From an uncultured Sulfitobacter sp. (GTDB lineage Bacteria; Pseudomonadota; Alphaproteobacteria; Rhodobacterales; Rhodobacteraceae), in the NCBI GenBank assembly GCA_947492925.1, contig CANLOQ010000001.1, positions 806,001 to 870,000 of the forward strand: a stretch of 64,000 bases of DNA. Reading direction: 5' to 3'. Positions 1 through 9,644 of the stretch are shown one piece after another. The notes beneath the pieces were generated by a model. The model did not search any database. It worked only from the letters and a program-made list of their open reading frames with translations, and was not told the DNA's origin. Position numbers and translations under genes: made by a program. Numbering within the stretch: position 1 is the stretch's first letter; each line of letters opens with the position of its first letter.

Positions 1-69
1 ATCGTCTGGGACGCACCACAGGAGGTGGCGGCGCATATGACAACATTCCTGCGCGTTAATCCGATTTAG
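1..69 (+). CDS. C-terminal end of a probable alpha/beta hydrolase (5' end outside the window)
   Basis: An open frame enters from the left edge and stops with TAG at 67-69, giving 22 residues that include WDAPQEV and end in VNPI. The pattern WDAPxEV...FL is typical of the last helix of alpha/beta-hydrolase-fold enzymes, where it follows the catalytic histidine loop. The stop overlaps the stop of the convergent nagL-like gene by three bases. The catalytic residues are not in the window, so substrate and family are inferred only from this short tail. Confidence 0.45.
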   Translation: MVWDAPQEVAAHMTTFLRVNPI

Positions 70-713
70 ACAGCGTCCGGTTGGTGGGCCGGAGCCGCCT
101 GTTCAAGCGCAGGAACGGCCATGCAGTTGGCATGAATACGGCTAATCGTTGGATAGGCACTCATATCCACCTCGAACCGCGCGTTGTTCAGAACCTGCGC
201 AAAAAGGCACAGATCAGCAAGTGTGACCGTATCACCATGACAGAAATCACCCGTTTCCGGCTCTGCGCTCAGGCGGGTCTCTAACGCCAGCATACCCGCG
301 TCTGCCCAGCGTCTGAACCACGCCGCCTTGCCCGCCGCATCAACACCAAAGCTGTCTTCGAGGTGTTTCAGTATGCGCAGGTTGTTTACCGGATGAATGT
401 CCAGCGCCACGATATGGGCAAGGCTGCGCACCCGCGCACGCGCCCATGCGCCCTGTGGCATCAGCGGCGGTTCTGGATAGGCCTCATCCAGCCATTCAAG
501 GATCGCCATCGACTGGGGCAGCGGCCCATCGGGTGTGACCAGCGTAGGCACCAAGCCAGAGGGGTTCAGCGCAAGATGCTCGGCACTGGCCTGTTCCCCT
601 TTCAGTAGTGACAGCGGAATATAATCGTAGCTGAGCCCTTTGAGGTTCAGCGCCGCGCGCACCCGCACAGAGGTGGACGAACGAAAGTAGTTGTGCAGCG
701 CAAAATCGGTCAT
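66..713 (-). CDS. nagL: Maleylpyruvate/maleylacetoacetate isomerase, zeta-class glutathione S-transferase
   Basis: The 215-residue protein has the zeta-class GST layout. An N-terminal thioredoxin-like domain (about 1-80) carries the glutathione-activating SSTSVRVR segment near residue 12 and the NPSGLVPTL cis-proline loop. An all-helical domain follows. Zeta GSTs isomerise maleylpyruvate (gentisate pathway) or maleylacetoacetate (tyrosine/homogentisate pathway) using glutathione. The start codon overlaps the stop of the upstream FAH-family gene (ATGA), so the two are translationally coupled. Because that neighbour looks like fumarylpyruvate hydrolase, the gentisate role is the more likely one. 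Cytoplasmic. The alternative MaiA role cannot be excluded from sequence alone. Confidence 0.85.
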   Translation of the reverse strand: MTDFALHNYFRSSTSVRVRAALNLKGLSYDYIPLSLLKGEQASAEHLALNPSGLVPTLVTPDGPLPQSMAILEWLDEAYPEPPLMPQGAWARARVRSLAHIVALDIHPVNNLRILKHLEDSFGVDAAGKAAWFRRWADAGMLALETRLSAEPETGDFCHGDTVTLADLCLFAQVLNNARFEVDMSAYPTISRIHANCMAVPALEQAAPAHQPDAV

Positions 714-1420
714 GGGCGCGGTCCAATCATCACTTCCAGCCCGCCAATCCCCTCAACTCCGCCAGTAATCAGATCACCGGGTAAAACGGACCCGACCCCG
801 GCAGGTGTGCCCGTCATGATCAGATCACCCGGTGCCAGCGTCATCGCCTGCGACAGGATTGCCACATGTTCGCGCACGGACCAGATCAGGTCAGCCAGAT
901 CGGCATCCTGTCGCATCTGTGCCTTGATCTCACCGGCCTTGTGGACCGCCAGCCAGATGCGCCCTTCCTCAACACTCTTGACGTTGGCAATGGGCCGGAT
1001 TGGACCGATGGGCGCAGATTGATCAAATGCCTTGGACCAGTCCCACGGACGGCCCATTTCCTTGGCCTCCGTCTGCAAATCACGGCGTGTCATGTCCAAC
1101 CCCACAGCAGCGCCCCAGACGTGATCCATGACATCGTCTTCGGCGATATGGTCGCCCCCCTTGCCGATGGCGATGACCAACTCGATCTCATAGTGCAGGT
1201 CTTCGGTTAGCTTGGGGTATGGCAGTGTGCAGGGCGTATCCATGACCGCATCGGCAGGTTTGGTGAAAAAGAACGGAGATTCGCGTGTGGGATCTTTGCC
1301 CATCTCGCGGGCGTGTGCGGCGTAGTTGCGGCCAACGCAAAAAATGCGCCGCACGGGAAAGCGGTCTTCGCTGTCCTGCACCGCGACGCTGGCCTGTTCG
1401 GGGGCGTCGAAAACGTACAT
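710..1420 (-). CDS. nagK: Fumarylpyruvate hydrolase-like protein, FAH family
   Basis: This 236-residue protein is a compact fumarylacetoacetate-hydrolase fold. It opens with CVGRNYAAHAREMG, contains the metal-binding HYEIELVIAIG segment and the GLDMTRRD motif, and closes with PGDLIMTGTPAGVG. These strings match the NagK type of fumarylpyruvate hydrolase, which splits fumarylpyruvate to fumarate and pyruvate in gentisate degradation. It is upstream of and overlaps nagL by four bases, which fits consecutive steps (isomerise, then hydrolyse). No gentisate dioxygenase lies in the window; it may lie to the left or elsewhere. A generic FAH-family oxaloacetate decarboxylase/hydrolase activity is the main alternative. 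Confidence 0.85.
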   Translation of the reverse strand: MYVFDAPEQASVAVQDSEDRFPVRRIFCVGRNYAAHAREMGKDPTRESPFFFTKPADAVMDTPCTLPYPKLTEDLHYEIELVIAIGKGGDHIAEDDVMDHVWGAAVGLDMTRRDLQTEAKEMGRPWDWSKAFDQSAPIGPIRPIANVKSVEEGRIWLAVHKAGEIKAQMRQDADLADLIWSVREHVAILSQAMTLAPGDLIMTGTPAGVGSVLPGDLITGGVEGIGGLEVMIGPRP

Positions 1421-1480
1421 CTGCTGTCCTTGTTCAATTGGATGCGATTTAGTCCAGCGAACACTCTGAGGCGGCCAAGG

Positions 1481-1879
1481 TCAATGCCCGGTCTTGCCTT
1501 GCGAAAGATCCGCAAGGATCGGACAGTCAGGGCGGTTGTCGCCTGCACATGATCTCACAAGCACGGCAAGCGTATCCCGCATGGCGGTCAATTCCGCCAG
1601 CTTGCGGTCAATCTCCTGCAAATGCTCAAGCGCGATGGTCTTGACGTCACCGCTTGCCCGGTCCTGATCGTCATAAAGGGCCAGCAGGCTCCGGCAATCT
1701 TCAATCGCAAACCCAAGCGATCTGGCCCGTGCCAGAAACGCCAGCTTGTGCATGTCGTTCTCTGAAAACACACGGTATCCGTTCGATTCCCGCTTTGGCT
1801 GCACCAACCCGACGTCTTCATAATACCGGATGGTTTTGGCGGGCAGGCCCGTTGCCGCACTGACGGACTTGATGTTCAT
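1481..1879 (-). CDS. cueR: Cu(I)-responsive MerR-family regulator CueR
   Basis: The 132-residue protein starts with a MerR winged helix (TGLPAKTIRYYEDVGLV, residues 10-26), followed by a dimerisation helix (about 78-108). A metal loop carries Cys111 and Cys119 in a C-x7-C arrangement, the signature of copper-sensing CueR. The chosen ATG forms an ATGA overlap with the end of copA. A longer open frame upstream only reads through copA in another frame. As the second gene of copA-cueR it should be produced from the same copper-inducible promoter at 4355-4385 and so control its own level. Family knowledge: CueR remakes an over-long promoter spacer on binding Cu(I) or Ag(I). Confidence 0.93.
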   Translation of the reverse strand: MNIKSVSAATGLPAKTIRYYEDVGLVQPKRESNGYRVFSENDMHKLAFLARARSLGFAIEDCRSLLALYDDQDRASGDVKTIALEHLQEIDRKLAELTAMRDTLAVLVRSCAGDNRPDCPILADLSQGKTGH

Positions 1880-4323
1880 GTCATCGTCCCCGCGCGCCGC
1901 AGGCGCAGCGCATTGCCCAGCACAAAAAGAGAGGAACAGGCCATTGCCCCGGCTGCAAGACCCGGCGACAGCAAAAGACCAAAAGCGGGAAACAGCAGAC
2001 CTGCCGCAACCGGGATCAGCAAAACATTGTAACCAAAGGCCCAAACCAGATTTTGCTTGATATTGCGCAAGGTCATCCGCGACAAATCATAAGCACGCAC
2101 AACACCGCGCAGATCACCAGACATCAGAACCACGTCCGCCGTTTCAATGGCCACATCCGTGCCCGTCCCGATGGCAATGCCAACATCCGCTTCGGCCAGT
2201 ACGGGCGCGTCATTAATGCCATCCCCGACAAACGCGATACGACCATAGCTGTCGCGCAGTTTTTTCAACGCGTCGATCTTTCCCTCGGGTAAAACGCCAG
2301 CGATGACCGTTTCGATCCCCAGTTCCCCCGCAACTGCTTCGGCGGTGGCTTGCGCGTCTCCCGAGATCATCGCGACCCGCAGGCCGCGCGCGGTCAAGGC
2401 CTGAACCGCTTCGGCTGTGGTGGGACGAAGGGGGTCAGACACAGCAAGCAGAGCAACAGGCGCACCATCCTGCGCGGCAAAAAAAACGGTGTGTCCGGTG
2501 GATTCAAGCTGATGCGACCGATCCCGATGTTCAGCGATGTTCACCCCATGCGCATCCATCATCGCCGCATTGCCGATGATGATCTGGTGCCCCTCAACCA
2601 AACCGGAAATTCCGCGCCCCGACTGAACGTCGATGTCAGACGCCTCGGCAAGAAGGAGATTACGGGCTTGTGCGGCATCGACGACAGCCTGTGCTACTGG
2701 ATGTTCAGAGCGACGTTCGATCGACGCAATACGCGCCAGGACTACCTCCGGAGTTTCCGATCCGATGCTGTCAAATTCTGTCAGCATTGGCTTGCCTTCT
2801 GTCAATGTCCCGGTCTTGTCCAATGCGACCACCTGAACGCCCTGCAGCGACTGCAAGGCATCGCCCTGCCGGAACAGAACGCCCAGTTCTGCCGCACGGC
2901 CTGTGCCAACCATGATCGACGTTGGCGTTGCCAGCCCCATCGCGCAGGGACACGCGATGATCAGCACCGATACACCAACCACCAAAGCATAAGAGAGCGC
3001 CGGGGCGGGGCCGAACATCAGCCAGCCAATGACGGCACAAAGCGCAACCGCCAGCACCGCAGGCACGAACCAGAGCGTGATTTGATCCACCAGACCCTGA
3101 ATAGGCAGGCGCGCACCCTGCGCCTGTTGCACCATGCGGATGATCTGTGACAAGGCCGTTTCGCTGCCCACTTTCGTCACGCGGCAAGTCAGGCTTCCGT
3201 GCCCGTTAACGGTTCCGCCCGTCACGGCTGCGCCTTCTGCCTTGGCGACTTGCATCGGCTCGCCTGTCATCATGCTTTCATCAACACGGCTGGTGCCTGT
3301 CAGAACCTCAGCATCTGTCGGCACGCGTTCTCCGGGGTGGAGAAGAAAAACATCACCGATAGCCAGTTCAGCCGCTGCAATCTCTACCCAATCGTCGCCG
3401 CGCTGTACGCGCGCAGTGCGTGGTTGCAAACCGATGAGCCGCTGTATCGCGGCACCCGTCCGGCCTTTAGCCCGGGCCTCAAACCAACGCCCCAGCAGGA
3501 TCAACGTCACGATCACCGCTGCTGCCTCAAAGTAGACCGCGCGCGTCCCTTGTGGCAGCGCCTGCGGCATCCAAAGCGCGATTGTAGAAAAACACCACGC
3601 TGCCCCGGCCCCCAGGGCGACAAGGCTGTTCATGTTCGGCGCGCGGCGGAGCAGGGCAGGCACACCGTTGATAAAGAACCCCCGCCCCGGACCAATAAGA
3701 ATGGCCGTGGTCAGGACAAATTGAATGATCCAACTGGCGGTATGTCCGATGGTCGCCCCGATCAGGTGATGAAACACCGGAAACACGTGACCGCCCATTT
3801 CAAGAACAAAAACAGGAAGCGTCAAAGCAGCCGCGATCAGCACGTGCCGGAGATGCATCCGCGCCTCACCTTCCCGATCTGCTGCGGGGTCCCCGACCAC
3901 GCTTTGATCCGAGATATGTGCATCATATCCCGCCTGTTGCGATGCCCTGGTCAAATCCTGTGGCCCGGTCAGTGTCGGCACAAACGTCACCGTCGCGGTT
4001 CCATCCGCCAGATTGGTATATGCGTCCACCACACCCGGGACTGACCGCAACGCGGCATTTACCCGCCCGACACAGGCTGCACAGGAAAGTCCCGAAACCG
4101 CCAACCGCACATCTTGCGTGCCTACGGGATACCCTGCCCGGTCCAGCGCGGTTATCGCGCCTGCAAGCGGCTCTGTCCCGTCTGTCCGGAACTGGACAGT
4201 TTCAGCGGCCAGATTCACCTGCACATCCCATGTTCCACTTACGGTTTTCAAAGTTTGCGTGACGCAGCCCGCGCAGCTGCCGCAGTTCATTTTTGTCACG
4301 GGAAGTGTGATGACGGCGTTCAT
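1876..4323 (-). CDS. copA: Copper-exporting P1B-type ATPase CopA
   Basis: The 815-residue inner-membrane pump has two N-terminal heavy-metal domains with Cys pairs at 14/17 and 81/84. These precede paired transmembrane helices, the actuator loop (MTGEP near 352-356) and the transmembrane CPC copper site (458-460). The phosphorylated Asp is in DKTGTLTEG (about 502), and the hinge motif GDGINDAP lies near the C-terminus. Length and order are typical of Cu(I)-ATPases that expel cytosolic Cu(I). The first metal domain reads MNCGSCAGC, with an extra third cysteine. Translation begins at the ATG ending at 4323, just after the CueR-type promoter. The last bases overlap cueR, so pump and sensor form one operon. 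Confidence 0.96.
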   Translation of the reverse strand: MNAVITLPVTKMNCGSCAGCVTQTLKTVSGTWDVQVNLAAETVQFRTDGTEPLAGAITALDRAGYPVGTQDVRLAVSGLSCAACVGRVNAALRSVPGVVDAYTNLADGTATVTFVPTLTGPQDLTRASQQAGYDAHISDQSVVGDPAADREGEARMHLRHVLIAAALTLPVFVLEMGGHVFPVFHHLIGATIGHTASWIIQFVLTTAILIGPGRGFFINGVPALLRRAPNMNSLVALGAGAAWCFSTIALWMPQALPQGTRAVYFEAAAVIVTLILLGRWFEARAKGRTGAAIQRLIGLQPRTARVQRGDDWVEIAAAELAIGDVFLLHPGERVPTDAEVLTGTSRVDESMMTGEPMQVAKAEGAAVTGGTVNGHGSLTCRVTKVGSETALSQIIRMVQQAQGARLPIQGLVDQITLWFVPAVLAVALCAVIGWLMFGPAPALSYALVVGVSVLIIACPCAMGLATPTSIMVGTGRAAELGVLFRQGDALQSLQGVQVVALDKTGTLTEGKPMLTEFDSIGSETPEVVLARIASIERRSEHPVAQAVVDAAQARNLLLAEASDIDVQSGRGISGLVEGHQIIIGNAAMMDAHGVNIAEHRDRSHQLESTGHTVFFAAQDGAPVALLAVSDPLRPTTAEAVQALTARGLRVAMISGDAQATAEAVAGELGIETVIAGVLPEGKIDALKKLRDSYGRIAFVGDGINDAPVLAEADVGIAIGTGTDVAIETADVVLMSGDLRGVVRAYDLSRMTLRNIKQNLVWAFGYNVLLIPVAAGLLFPAFGLLLSPGLAAGAMACSSLFVLGNALRLRRAGTMT

Positions 4324-4354
4324 GGATCAGACCTGAAATTGACTGTTTGGAACT

Positions 4355-4385
4355 GAGATAGACCTTCCAGTTACTGGAAGGTCAA
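4355..4385 (-). promoter_or_regulatory. CueR operator/promoter of copA-cueR
   Basis: Positions 4361-4383 are a perfect inverted repeat: arm GACCTTCCAG, spacer TTA, arm CTGGAAGGTC. Read on the minus strand, a TTGACC -35 box (4380-4385) and a TATCTC -10 box (4355-4360) are separated by exactly 19 bases. That over-long spacer is what MerR-family activators require. ACCTTCC...GGAAGGT is the established CueR half-site pattern. The copA start codon lies about 32 bases downstream. Confidence 0.93.
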
Positions 4386-4607
4386 GTGCTGCGTGCCAGT
4401 TACTGAGCTGAGACGCTTTTCCCGCCCGAACCGTCAAACAGATACCTTTGCCCAAGGATACCTGACGTAAAAATCCCTCAGGCTAGTGACTTGGCAAAAA
4501 GCCACCTATACCAAAGCCTGCAAGTGGCATTGTCTCTTGCACCCCAAGGCTTGGGCATCCTAACAGAGGAAGCCTGTGACAGGCACAAAGACGAGAAGGA
4601 CGCCGCG

Positions 4608-6062
4608 ATGACCAGCAACGACATTACACCGGTGATCCTGTGCGGCGGATCGGGTACGCGTCTTTGGCCAGTGTCCCGGAAGGGCTTCCCGAAACAGTTC
4701 ATTGACCTGATCGGCGACGGCAGCCTGTTTCAGCAATCCAGCACACGTTTATCGGGTGACGGGTTTGCTGATCCACTGATCGTGACCAATTCCGATTTTC
4801 GGTTCATTGCGACACAACAACTGCACGATGCCGGGCTGACACCGGGCAAGGTTCTGATTGAACCACAGGCGCGCAACACCGCGCCCGCCCTTTTGGCAGC
4901 GGCACTTGTCATGGCGCAGGATGACGATCAGGCGCTGATGCTGGCCGCCCCATCTGACCACTATATCACGCAGGCGGATGTCTTTTGTGCCAGCGTCATG
5001 CGCGGCAAAGCGGCAGCGCTGAACGGACAGATCGTTACGTTTGGCATCAAGCCGGACAAGCCCGAAACCGGCTACGGCTATCTTGAACTGGGTGCGAACG
5101 AAGTGAATGGGGCCCTGCCGCTGAAACGCTTTGTCGAAAAACCGCAGCGGGCTGATGCAGAACGTATGCTGGCCGATGGTGGATATCTGTGGAACGCAGG
5201 TATCTTTATGTACACCGCCCGCACGATGATTGACGCGTTTGCCGCCCATGCGCCCGACATGCTGGCGCAGGTTCGCGAAGCAATTGAACAGGCCCAGCCA
5301 GATTTAGGGTTCCTGCGGCTTGCACCCGAACCGTGGGGAAAATGCGCTGATATATCGGTCGATTTCGCGATCATGGAAAAAGTAAGCAATCTGAGCGTTA
5401 TCGCGCACGAGGGCGATTGGTCCGATATGGGCGGCTGGAACGCGGTACATGCGCACGCAGAAAAAGACGCTGATGGCGTGGCACTGCAGGGGCGCAGTCA
5501 TGCGGTTGAATGCAAGGACACGCTGCTGCGATCCGAATCCGGCGCGGTCCAACTGGTCGGACTGGGGCTTGAAAACATCGTAGCCGTTGCCATGCCTGAC
5601 GCAGTACTGGTGGCCGACCGCAGCCGCACATCGACACTGGGCGATGTTGTAAAGCAAATGCGTGCCGCGGGCGTGCCACAGGCGGATACCTTTCCAAAAG
5701 ATCACCGCCCCTGGGGGTTTTTTGAAACGCTCATCTTGTCCGACAGCTTTCAGGTGAAGCGTATCGTCGTGAACCCCGGTGCAGCGCTAAGCCTGCAAAG
5801 CCATGAACACCGGTCGGAACACTGGATCGTTGTGGTTGGCACCGCCAAGGTGACCGTTGGACCAACTCAGGATGATCTGACCGTGCAAATGGTGAAGGCA
5901 AACGAATCCATTTATATCCCGCTGCACGCAATCCACCGTATGGAAAACCCCGGCGACACACCGATGGAGTTGATCGAAGTGCAGACCGGCAGTTATCTGG
6001 GCGAAGATGATATCGTGCGATACGATGACATCTATGCGCGTGGACAAGGAGCCAAGGGCTGA
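4608..6062 (+). CDS. manC: Mannose-1-phosphate guanylyltransferase / mannose-6-phosphate isomerase
   Basis: The 484-residue bifunctional enzyme makes GDP-mannose. The N-terminal nucleotidyltransferase half contains LCGGSGTRLWPVSR near residue 10 and the FVEKP motif. The C-terminal cupin half (from about residue 365) contains RPWGFFE and the metal-ligand segment QSHEHRSEHW. The start was set at the ATG at 4608 because GAGAAGGA lies seven bases upstream and homologues begin about here; the open frame extends further 5' without family support. It stands at the left end of the polysaccharide island and supplies mannose, or a precursor of fucose, rhamnose or perosamine derivatives. No GDP-mannose dehydratase is in the window. 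Confidence 0.93.
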   Translation: MTSNDITPVILCGGSGTRLWPVSRKGFPKQFIDLIGDGSLFQQSSTRLSGDGFADPLIVTNSDFRFIATQQLHDAGLTPGKVLIEPQARNTAPALLAAALVMAQDDDQALMLAAPSDHYITQADVFCASVMRGKAAALNGQIVTFGIKPDKPETGYGYLELGANEVNGALPLKRFVEKPQRADAERMLADGGYLWNAGIFMYTARTMIDAFAAHAPDMLAQVREAIEQAQPDLGFLRLAPEPWGKCADISVDFAIMEKVSNLSVIAHEGDWSDMGGWNAVHAHAEKDADGVALQGRSHAVECKDTLLRSESGAVQLVGLGLENIVAVAMPDAVLVADRSRTSTLGDVVKQMRAAGVPQADTFPKDHRPWGFFETLILSDSFQVKRIVVNPGAALSLQSHEHRSEHWIVVVGTAKVTVGPTQDDLTVQMVKANESIYIPLHAIHRMENPGDTPMELIEVQTGSYLGEDDIVRYDDIYARGQGAKG

Positions 6063-6136
6063 GGCCAGCCTCAGCCGTTAACCTTCTGTTATCCAATTTG
6101 CCTAATTCTTCCCGTTCTGCTCAGGGAAGGGTGCAT

Positions 6137-6883
6137 ATGGATACGCTGGAAAACCTAAACGCATATCTTGAGGGTGGGATCGACACAGTCAAAGGTTGGT
6201 GCGCGCCACAGCTTTGGCAGGCGCTTTGGCCGCTTGCCTGCGAGATTGGTCAGGGGCCGGTTGCGGAAATCGGGGTTTTTGAGGGTAAATTCCTGATTGG
6301 CCTTACCAAGACATTCGGTGGTGATGCCACGGCGTTTGACGTGTTCGATATGCAGGAATTCAACCTTGATGGTGCGGGCGTCGGCAAGATTGAGAAGGTG
6401 AAACAGAATTTCGCCGCTCACGGTTTATCAGCTGACCAGTTGCAGTGTATCACCGCAGACTCGCTTGCACTTGGGAGCAAGGATGCAGAAACATTTCTAA
6501 CACGCAGCGGACCAGCACATTTCTTTAGCGTCGATGGCTGTCACGAGGTGGTGCATACGGTTAACGATATTCGTTTTGCCATGTCGGTCACAGCACATCA
6601 GAGCATCATCGCGGTGGATGACTATACCAACGCCAATTGGCCGGGTGTGCAGGAAGCCGTCGCGCGCATGTATCTGATGGACAGTCCCCGTTTTGTGCCC
6701 TTGGCAGTCATCGCCAACAAATTGCTATTGTGCAGCTATTCTTTTCATCAAAAATATCTGGCCGTGACAGAGGCTTATGTCGCGCAGCATTTCCAGAACA
6801 CGCGGATCAAGCGTGTTGTGCGTTTTGGCTATGAAACGCTCACCCTTTCGTCTGATCTCAACAGGCGGACCTTGCCTGCCTGA
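6137..6883 (+). CDS. Class I SAM-dependent methyltransferase family protein (Methyltransf_24 type)
   Basis: The 248-residue protein has the glycine-containing SAM loop VAEIGVFEGKFL (about residues 41-52), an acidic second strand (FDVFDM), and a late strand with FSVDGCHE and AVDDYTN. This arrangement is seen in small sugar- or glycan-modifying methyltransferases. The ATG at 6137 was preferred over one 39 bases upstream because AGGGAAGGG lies about five bases before it. It follows manC by 74 bases, in which TTAA-N7-TTAT occurs at 6078-6092. It ends three bases before the convergent rfbA stop. A role in O-methylating a sugar of the capsule is inferred from context; the acceptor is unknown. Confidence 0.72.
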   Translation: MDTLENLNAYLEGGIDTVKGWCAPQLWQALWPLACEIGQGPVAEIGVFEGKFLIGLTKTFGGDATAFDVFDMQEFNLDGAGVGKIEKVKQNFAAHGLSADQLQCITADSLALGSKDAETFLTRSGPAHFFSVDGCHEVVHTVNDIRFAMSVTAHQSIIAVDDYTNANWPGVQEAVARMYLMDSPRFVPLAVIANKLLLCSYSFHQKYLAVTEAYVAQHFQNTRIKRVVRFGYETLTLSSDLNRRTLPA

Positions 6884-6886
6884 ACC

Positions 6887-7759
6887 CTATTTAAGGCGGT
6901 CTTTCAGGTATTTTCCATAATCGTTCTTGTCGAACATACGGGCCCGTTTCAAAAGATCATCATCGGTGATCCAACCCTGTTCATGTGCGATTTCCTCAAG
7001 GCAACCGGTCTGCAACCCCTGTCGCTGTGTGAGTGTGCGCACGAAATTGCCAGCATCCAACAAGCTGGCGTGGGTCCCGGTATCAAGCCAGGCGTAACCC
7101 CGCCCCATGCGTTTGACCCGCAACGCGCCTTTGGCAAGATACATCTCAAGCAATGAGGTAATCTCAAGCTCACCGCGTGCCGAGGGCACGACTTCGCGTG
7201 CAAGGCGGGGCGCGTCTGCGTCCAGAAAGTAAAGTCCGGTCACCGCATAGTTCGATGCAGGGTTTTCGGGCTTTTCAATGATCGTCTGCGCCACGCCGGC
7301 CTTGTCAAATCCAACAACACCATAGCGTTCGGGATCCGCCACGTGATAACCAAATACCGTGCCGCCGTTGGTCTGGGCGTCCGCATCCGCCAGCAAATCG
7401 GGCAGGCCGTGGCCGAAAAAGATATTGTCCCCCAGCACCATCGCTGAAGGCGCACCATCAAGGAAGTCTTCCGCGAGAATATATGCCTGTGCCAGTCCGT
7501 CGGGCGACGGTTGCACAATATAGGTGAGTGACACGCCCCATTGACTGCCATCCCCAAGCGAGCGTTGAAACTGTGCCTGATCCTGTGGCGTCGTGATCAT
7601 CGCGATCTCACGGATGCCGGCCAGCATCAGTACCGAAATCGGATAATAGATCATCGGTTTGTCGTAGATCGGCAGCAGTTGTTTGCTGATCCCCATTGTA
7701 ATCGGATAAAGCCGCGTGCCGGACCCACCGGCCAGAATGATTCCCTTGCGGTTGGTCAT
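6887..7759 (-). CDS. rfbA: Glucose-1-phosphate thymidylyltransferase
   Basis: The 290-residue enzyme makes dTDP-glucose from dTTP and glucose-1-phosphate, the first step of dTDP-L-rhamnose synthesis. It shows the nucleotide-binding [12 protein letters not shown] segment at the N-terminus, followed by [15 protein letters not shown], and the [12 protein letters not shown] and IEKPENP motifs of RmlA. The ATG at 7759 overlaps the rfbD stop by four bases and gives the standard RmlA N-terminus; the longer frame is out-of-family sequence. It is the last gene of the rfbCBDA operon and converges with the methyltransferase gene, leaving no room for an independent terminator. Confidence 0.96.
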   Translation of the reverse strand: MTNRKGIILAGGSGTRLYPITMGISKQLLPIYDKPMIYYPISVLMLAGIREIAMITTPQDQAQFQRSLGDGSQWGVSLTYIVQPSPDGLAQAYILAEDFLDGAPSAMVLGDNIFFGHGLPDLLADADAQTNGGTVFGYHVADPERYGVVGFDKAGVAQTIIEKPENPASNYAVTGLYFLDADAPRLAREVVPSARGELEITSLLEMYLAKGALRVKRMGRGYAWLDTGTHASLLDAGNFVRTLTQRQGLQTGCLEEIAHEQGWITDDDLLKRARMFDKNDYGKYLKDRLK

Positions 7760-8607
7760 GTAGTTGCTCCGAGGTCTGAAAGAATGTCGCGCAGGCTGCT
7801 GCGCCAATCGGGACGGGGAATGCCGAATGTGTCCGTGGTGGTGGTACAGTTCATCCGTGAATTAAGGGGCCGCACAGCCGGGGTCGGATATTGCGACGAC
7901 GGAATGTCGGTCACTTTGCACGCAAGCCCCGCCTGATCAAAGATTGCGCGGGCAAAATCCGCCCAGCTGCAATCCGGTGCACCAGCCAGATGATAGGTCC
8001 CGGATTTCTCTGGTGCCCGCGCCAATTGCTCTGCCATTGCATGACACGCCGCCGCAATATCACGTGCCGCCGTCGGCCCACCTATCTGGTCCGCCACAAC
8101 AGTCAATGCGTCCCGCTCTGCACCAAGACGCAACATGGTTTTTACAAAATTGTTCCCGTGCGCTGACACAACCCAGGATGTGCGCAGGATGGCATGTACA
8201 CCACCGGCCGCACGCACCTTTTCTTCTCCTGCCATTTTGGACCTGCCGTAAGCGCCCAGCGGTCCTGTCGGATCATCCGGTTGCCAGGGCGCCGTTCCAC
8301 CCCCTTCAAAAACATAGTCGGTCGATATCTGCACAAACGGAATACCCAATGACGCACAGGCCCGGGCCATGACGCCCGGCGCATCCGCGTTGATCAACGT
8401 GGCCAGCGCCTCTTCCGTTTCGGCCTTATCCACTGCCGTAAAAGCGGCTGCATTAATGACGGCGCGGGGCGTGTAGGCGTGGATCGCATGGGAACACTGC
8501 TCGGGTACGGTTAAATCAGCCTCGTCCCGGCCTACGCAGGTCACATCCGGTAAATGCGCCAGTTCCCGCGCGACCTGTCCGGTTTTGCCGATCACAAGAA
8601 TGGTCAC
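7756..8607 (-). CDS. rfbD: dTDP-4-dehydrorhamnose reductase
   Basis: The 283-residue extended short-chain dehydrogenase carries the N-terminal dinucleotide loop ([10 protein letters not shown]), the ISTDYVFEG segment and the YGRSKMAGE motif with the catalytic Tyr-x3-Lys. It reduces dTDP-4-keto-L-rhamnose to dTDP-L-rhamnose with NAD(P)H, the final step of the pathway. Both ends overlap the neighbouring rfb genes by four bases, so stoichiometric translation from one message is expected. Confidence 0.96.
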   Translation of the reverse strand: MTILVIGKTGQVARELAHLPDVTCVGRDEADLTVPEQCSHAIHAYTPRAVINAAAFTAVDKAETEEALATLINADAPGVMARACASLGIPFVQISTDYVFEGGGTAPWQPDDPTGPLGAYGRSKMAGEEKVRAAGGVHAILRTSWVVSAHGNNFVKTMLRLGAERDALTVVADQIGGPTAARDIAAACHAMAEQLARAPEKSGTYHLAGAPDCSWADFARAIFDQAGLACKVTDIPSSQYPTPAVRPLNSRMNCTTTTDTFGIPRPDWRSSLRDILSDLGATT

Positions 8608-9644
8608 GCTTTGATCCCCAGCCGCTCACCCACGCCATCACGCGCTTGGAGGGCCCGCCACCAATCTTCGTTGTCCAGATACCATTGCACCGTCCGCTCC
8701 AGCCCTTCCTCAAGCGTTACGGAAGGCCGCCATCCCAATTCATCACGTATCCGCCGCGGATCGATCGCATAGCGCAGATCATGGCCCGCGCGGTCCTGCA
8801 CAAAGGTAATCTGGTCGGCATAAGACCCTTTCTTGGGCCGCTTGGCGTCCAATATGGCGCAGATGCTGCGCACCAGATCAATGTTGCGCGCCTCATTCTC
8901 ACCACCAATGTTATAGCTGCGGCCCAGCGCGCCCTGCTCCAGCACCAGCAGCAGCGCATCGGCATGATCCTCAACGAACAGCCAGTCGCGCACGTTCAGA
9001 CCCTCACCGTAAACCGGAATGTCCAGCCCCGCCAAAGCGTTTAAGATAACCACCGGGATCAGCTTTTCGGGAAAGTGATAGGGACCGTAGTTGTTCGAAC
9101 AGTTTGTGAGGACCACGGGCAAGCCATAAGTCTCATGCCATGCGCGCACCAGATGATCGCTTGCCGCCTTTGAAGCGGAATAGGGCGAACGTGGGTCGTA
9201 GGGTGTATCTTCGGTGAACATGCCCGTCTCACCCAGTGATCCGAAAACTTCATCGGTAGAAATATGGTGGAACCGAAAACCGTCAGGCTTGCCATTTTTC
9301 ACCCAGTACGCGCGTGCGGCTTCAAGCATATTGTAGGTGCCGGTGATGTTCGTTTCGACAAAATCACCGGGGCCGTCTATCGACCGGTCCACATGGCTTT
9401 CGGCGGCCAGATGCATTACGGCATCGGGCTCATGTGTGGCAAAAACCTGATCAATCGCGGCACGGTCACGGATATCAACATGCGCAAACGCGTAATGCGG
9501 GCTGTCTGCGACAGTGCTCAGGTTTTCAAGACATCCCGCATATGTCAGCGCATCAAGGTTCACCACCGCGTGCCCGCGCGCAATCGCGAGCCGCACCACA
9601 GCTGAACCGATAAACCCCGCACCCCCTGTCACCAGTAACTTCAT
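8604..9644 (-). CDS. rfbB: dTDP-glucose 4,6-dehydratase
   Basis: The 346-residue enzyme converts dTDP-glucose to dTDP-4-keto-6-deoxyglucose with bound [11 protein letters not shown] stands at residues 7-14, the catalytic STDEVFG strand and the [10 protein letters not shown] motif (Tyr-x3-Lys) follow, and the nucleotide-sugar-binding segment NCSNNYGPY is intact. Length and order match RmlB. It is joined by ATGA overlaps to rfbC upstream and rfbD downstream. Confidence 0.97.
   Translation of the reverse strand: MKLLVTGGAGFIGSAVVRLAIARGHAVVNLDALTYAGCLENLSTVADSPHYAFAHVDIRDRAAIDQVFATHEPDAVMHLAAESHVDRSIDGPGDFVETNITGTYNMLEAARAYWVKNGKPDGFRFHHISTDEVFGSLGETGMFTEDTPYDPRSPYSASKAASDHLVRAWHETYGLPVVLTNCSNNYGPYHFPEKLIPVVILNALAGLDIPVYGEGLNVRDWLFVEDHADALLLVLEQGALGRSYNIGGENEARNIDLVRSICAILDAKRPKKGSYADQITFVQDRAGHDLRYAIDPRRIRDELGWRPSVTLEEGLERTVQWYLDNEDWWRALQARDGVGERLGIKA

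Noticed and set aside
2350-3150. 266-codon plus-strand frame
   Set aside because: Antisense shadow of copA.
4491-4607. Upstream extension of manC
   Set aside because: The open frame continues 39 codons upstream, but a good ribosome site and the family N-terminus point to 4608.
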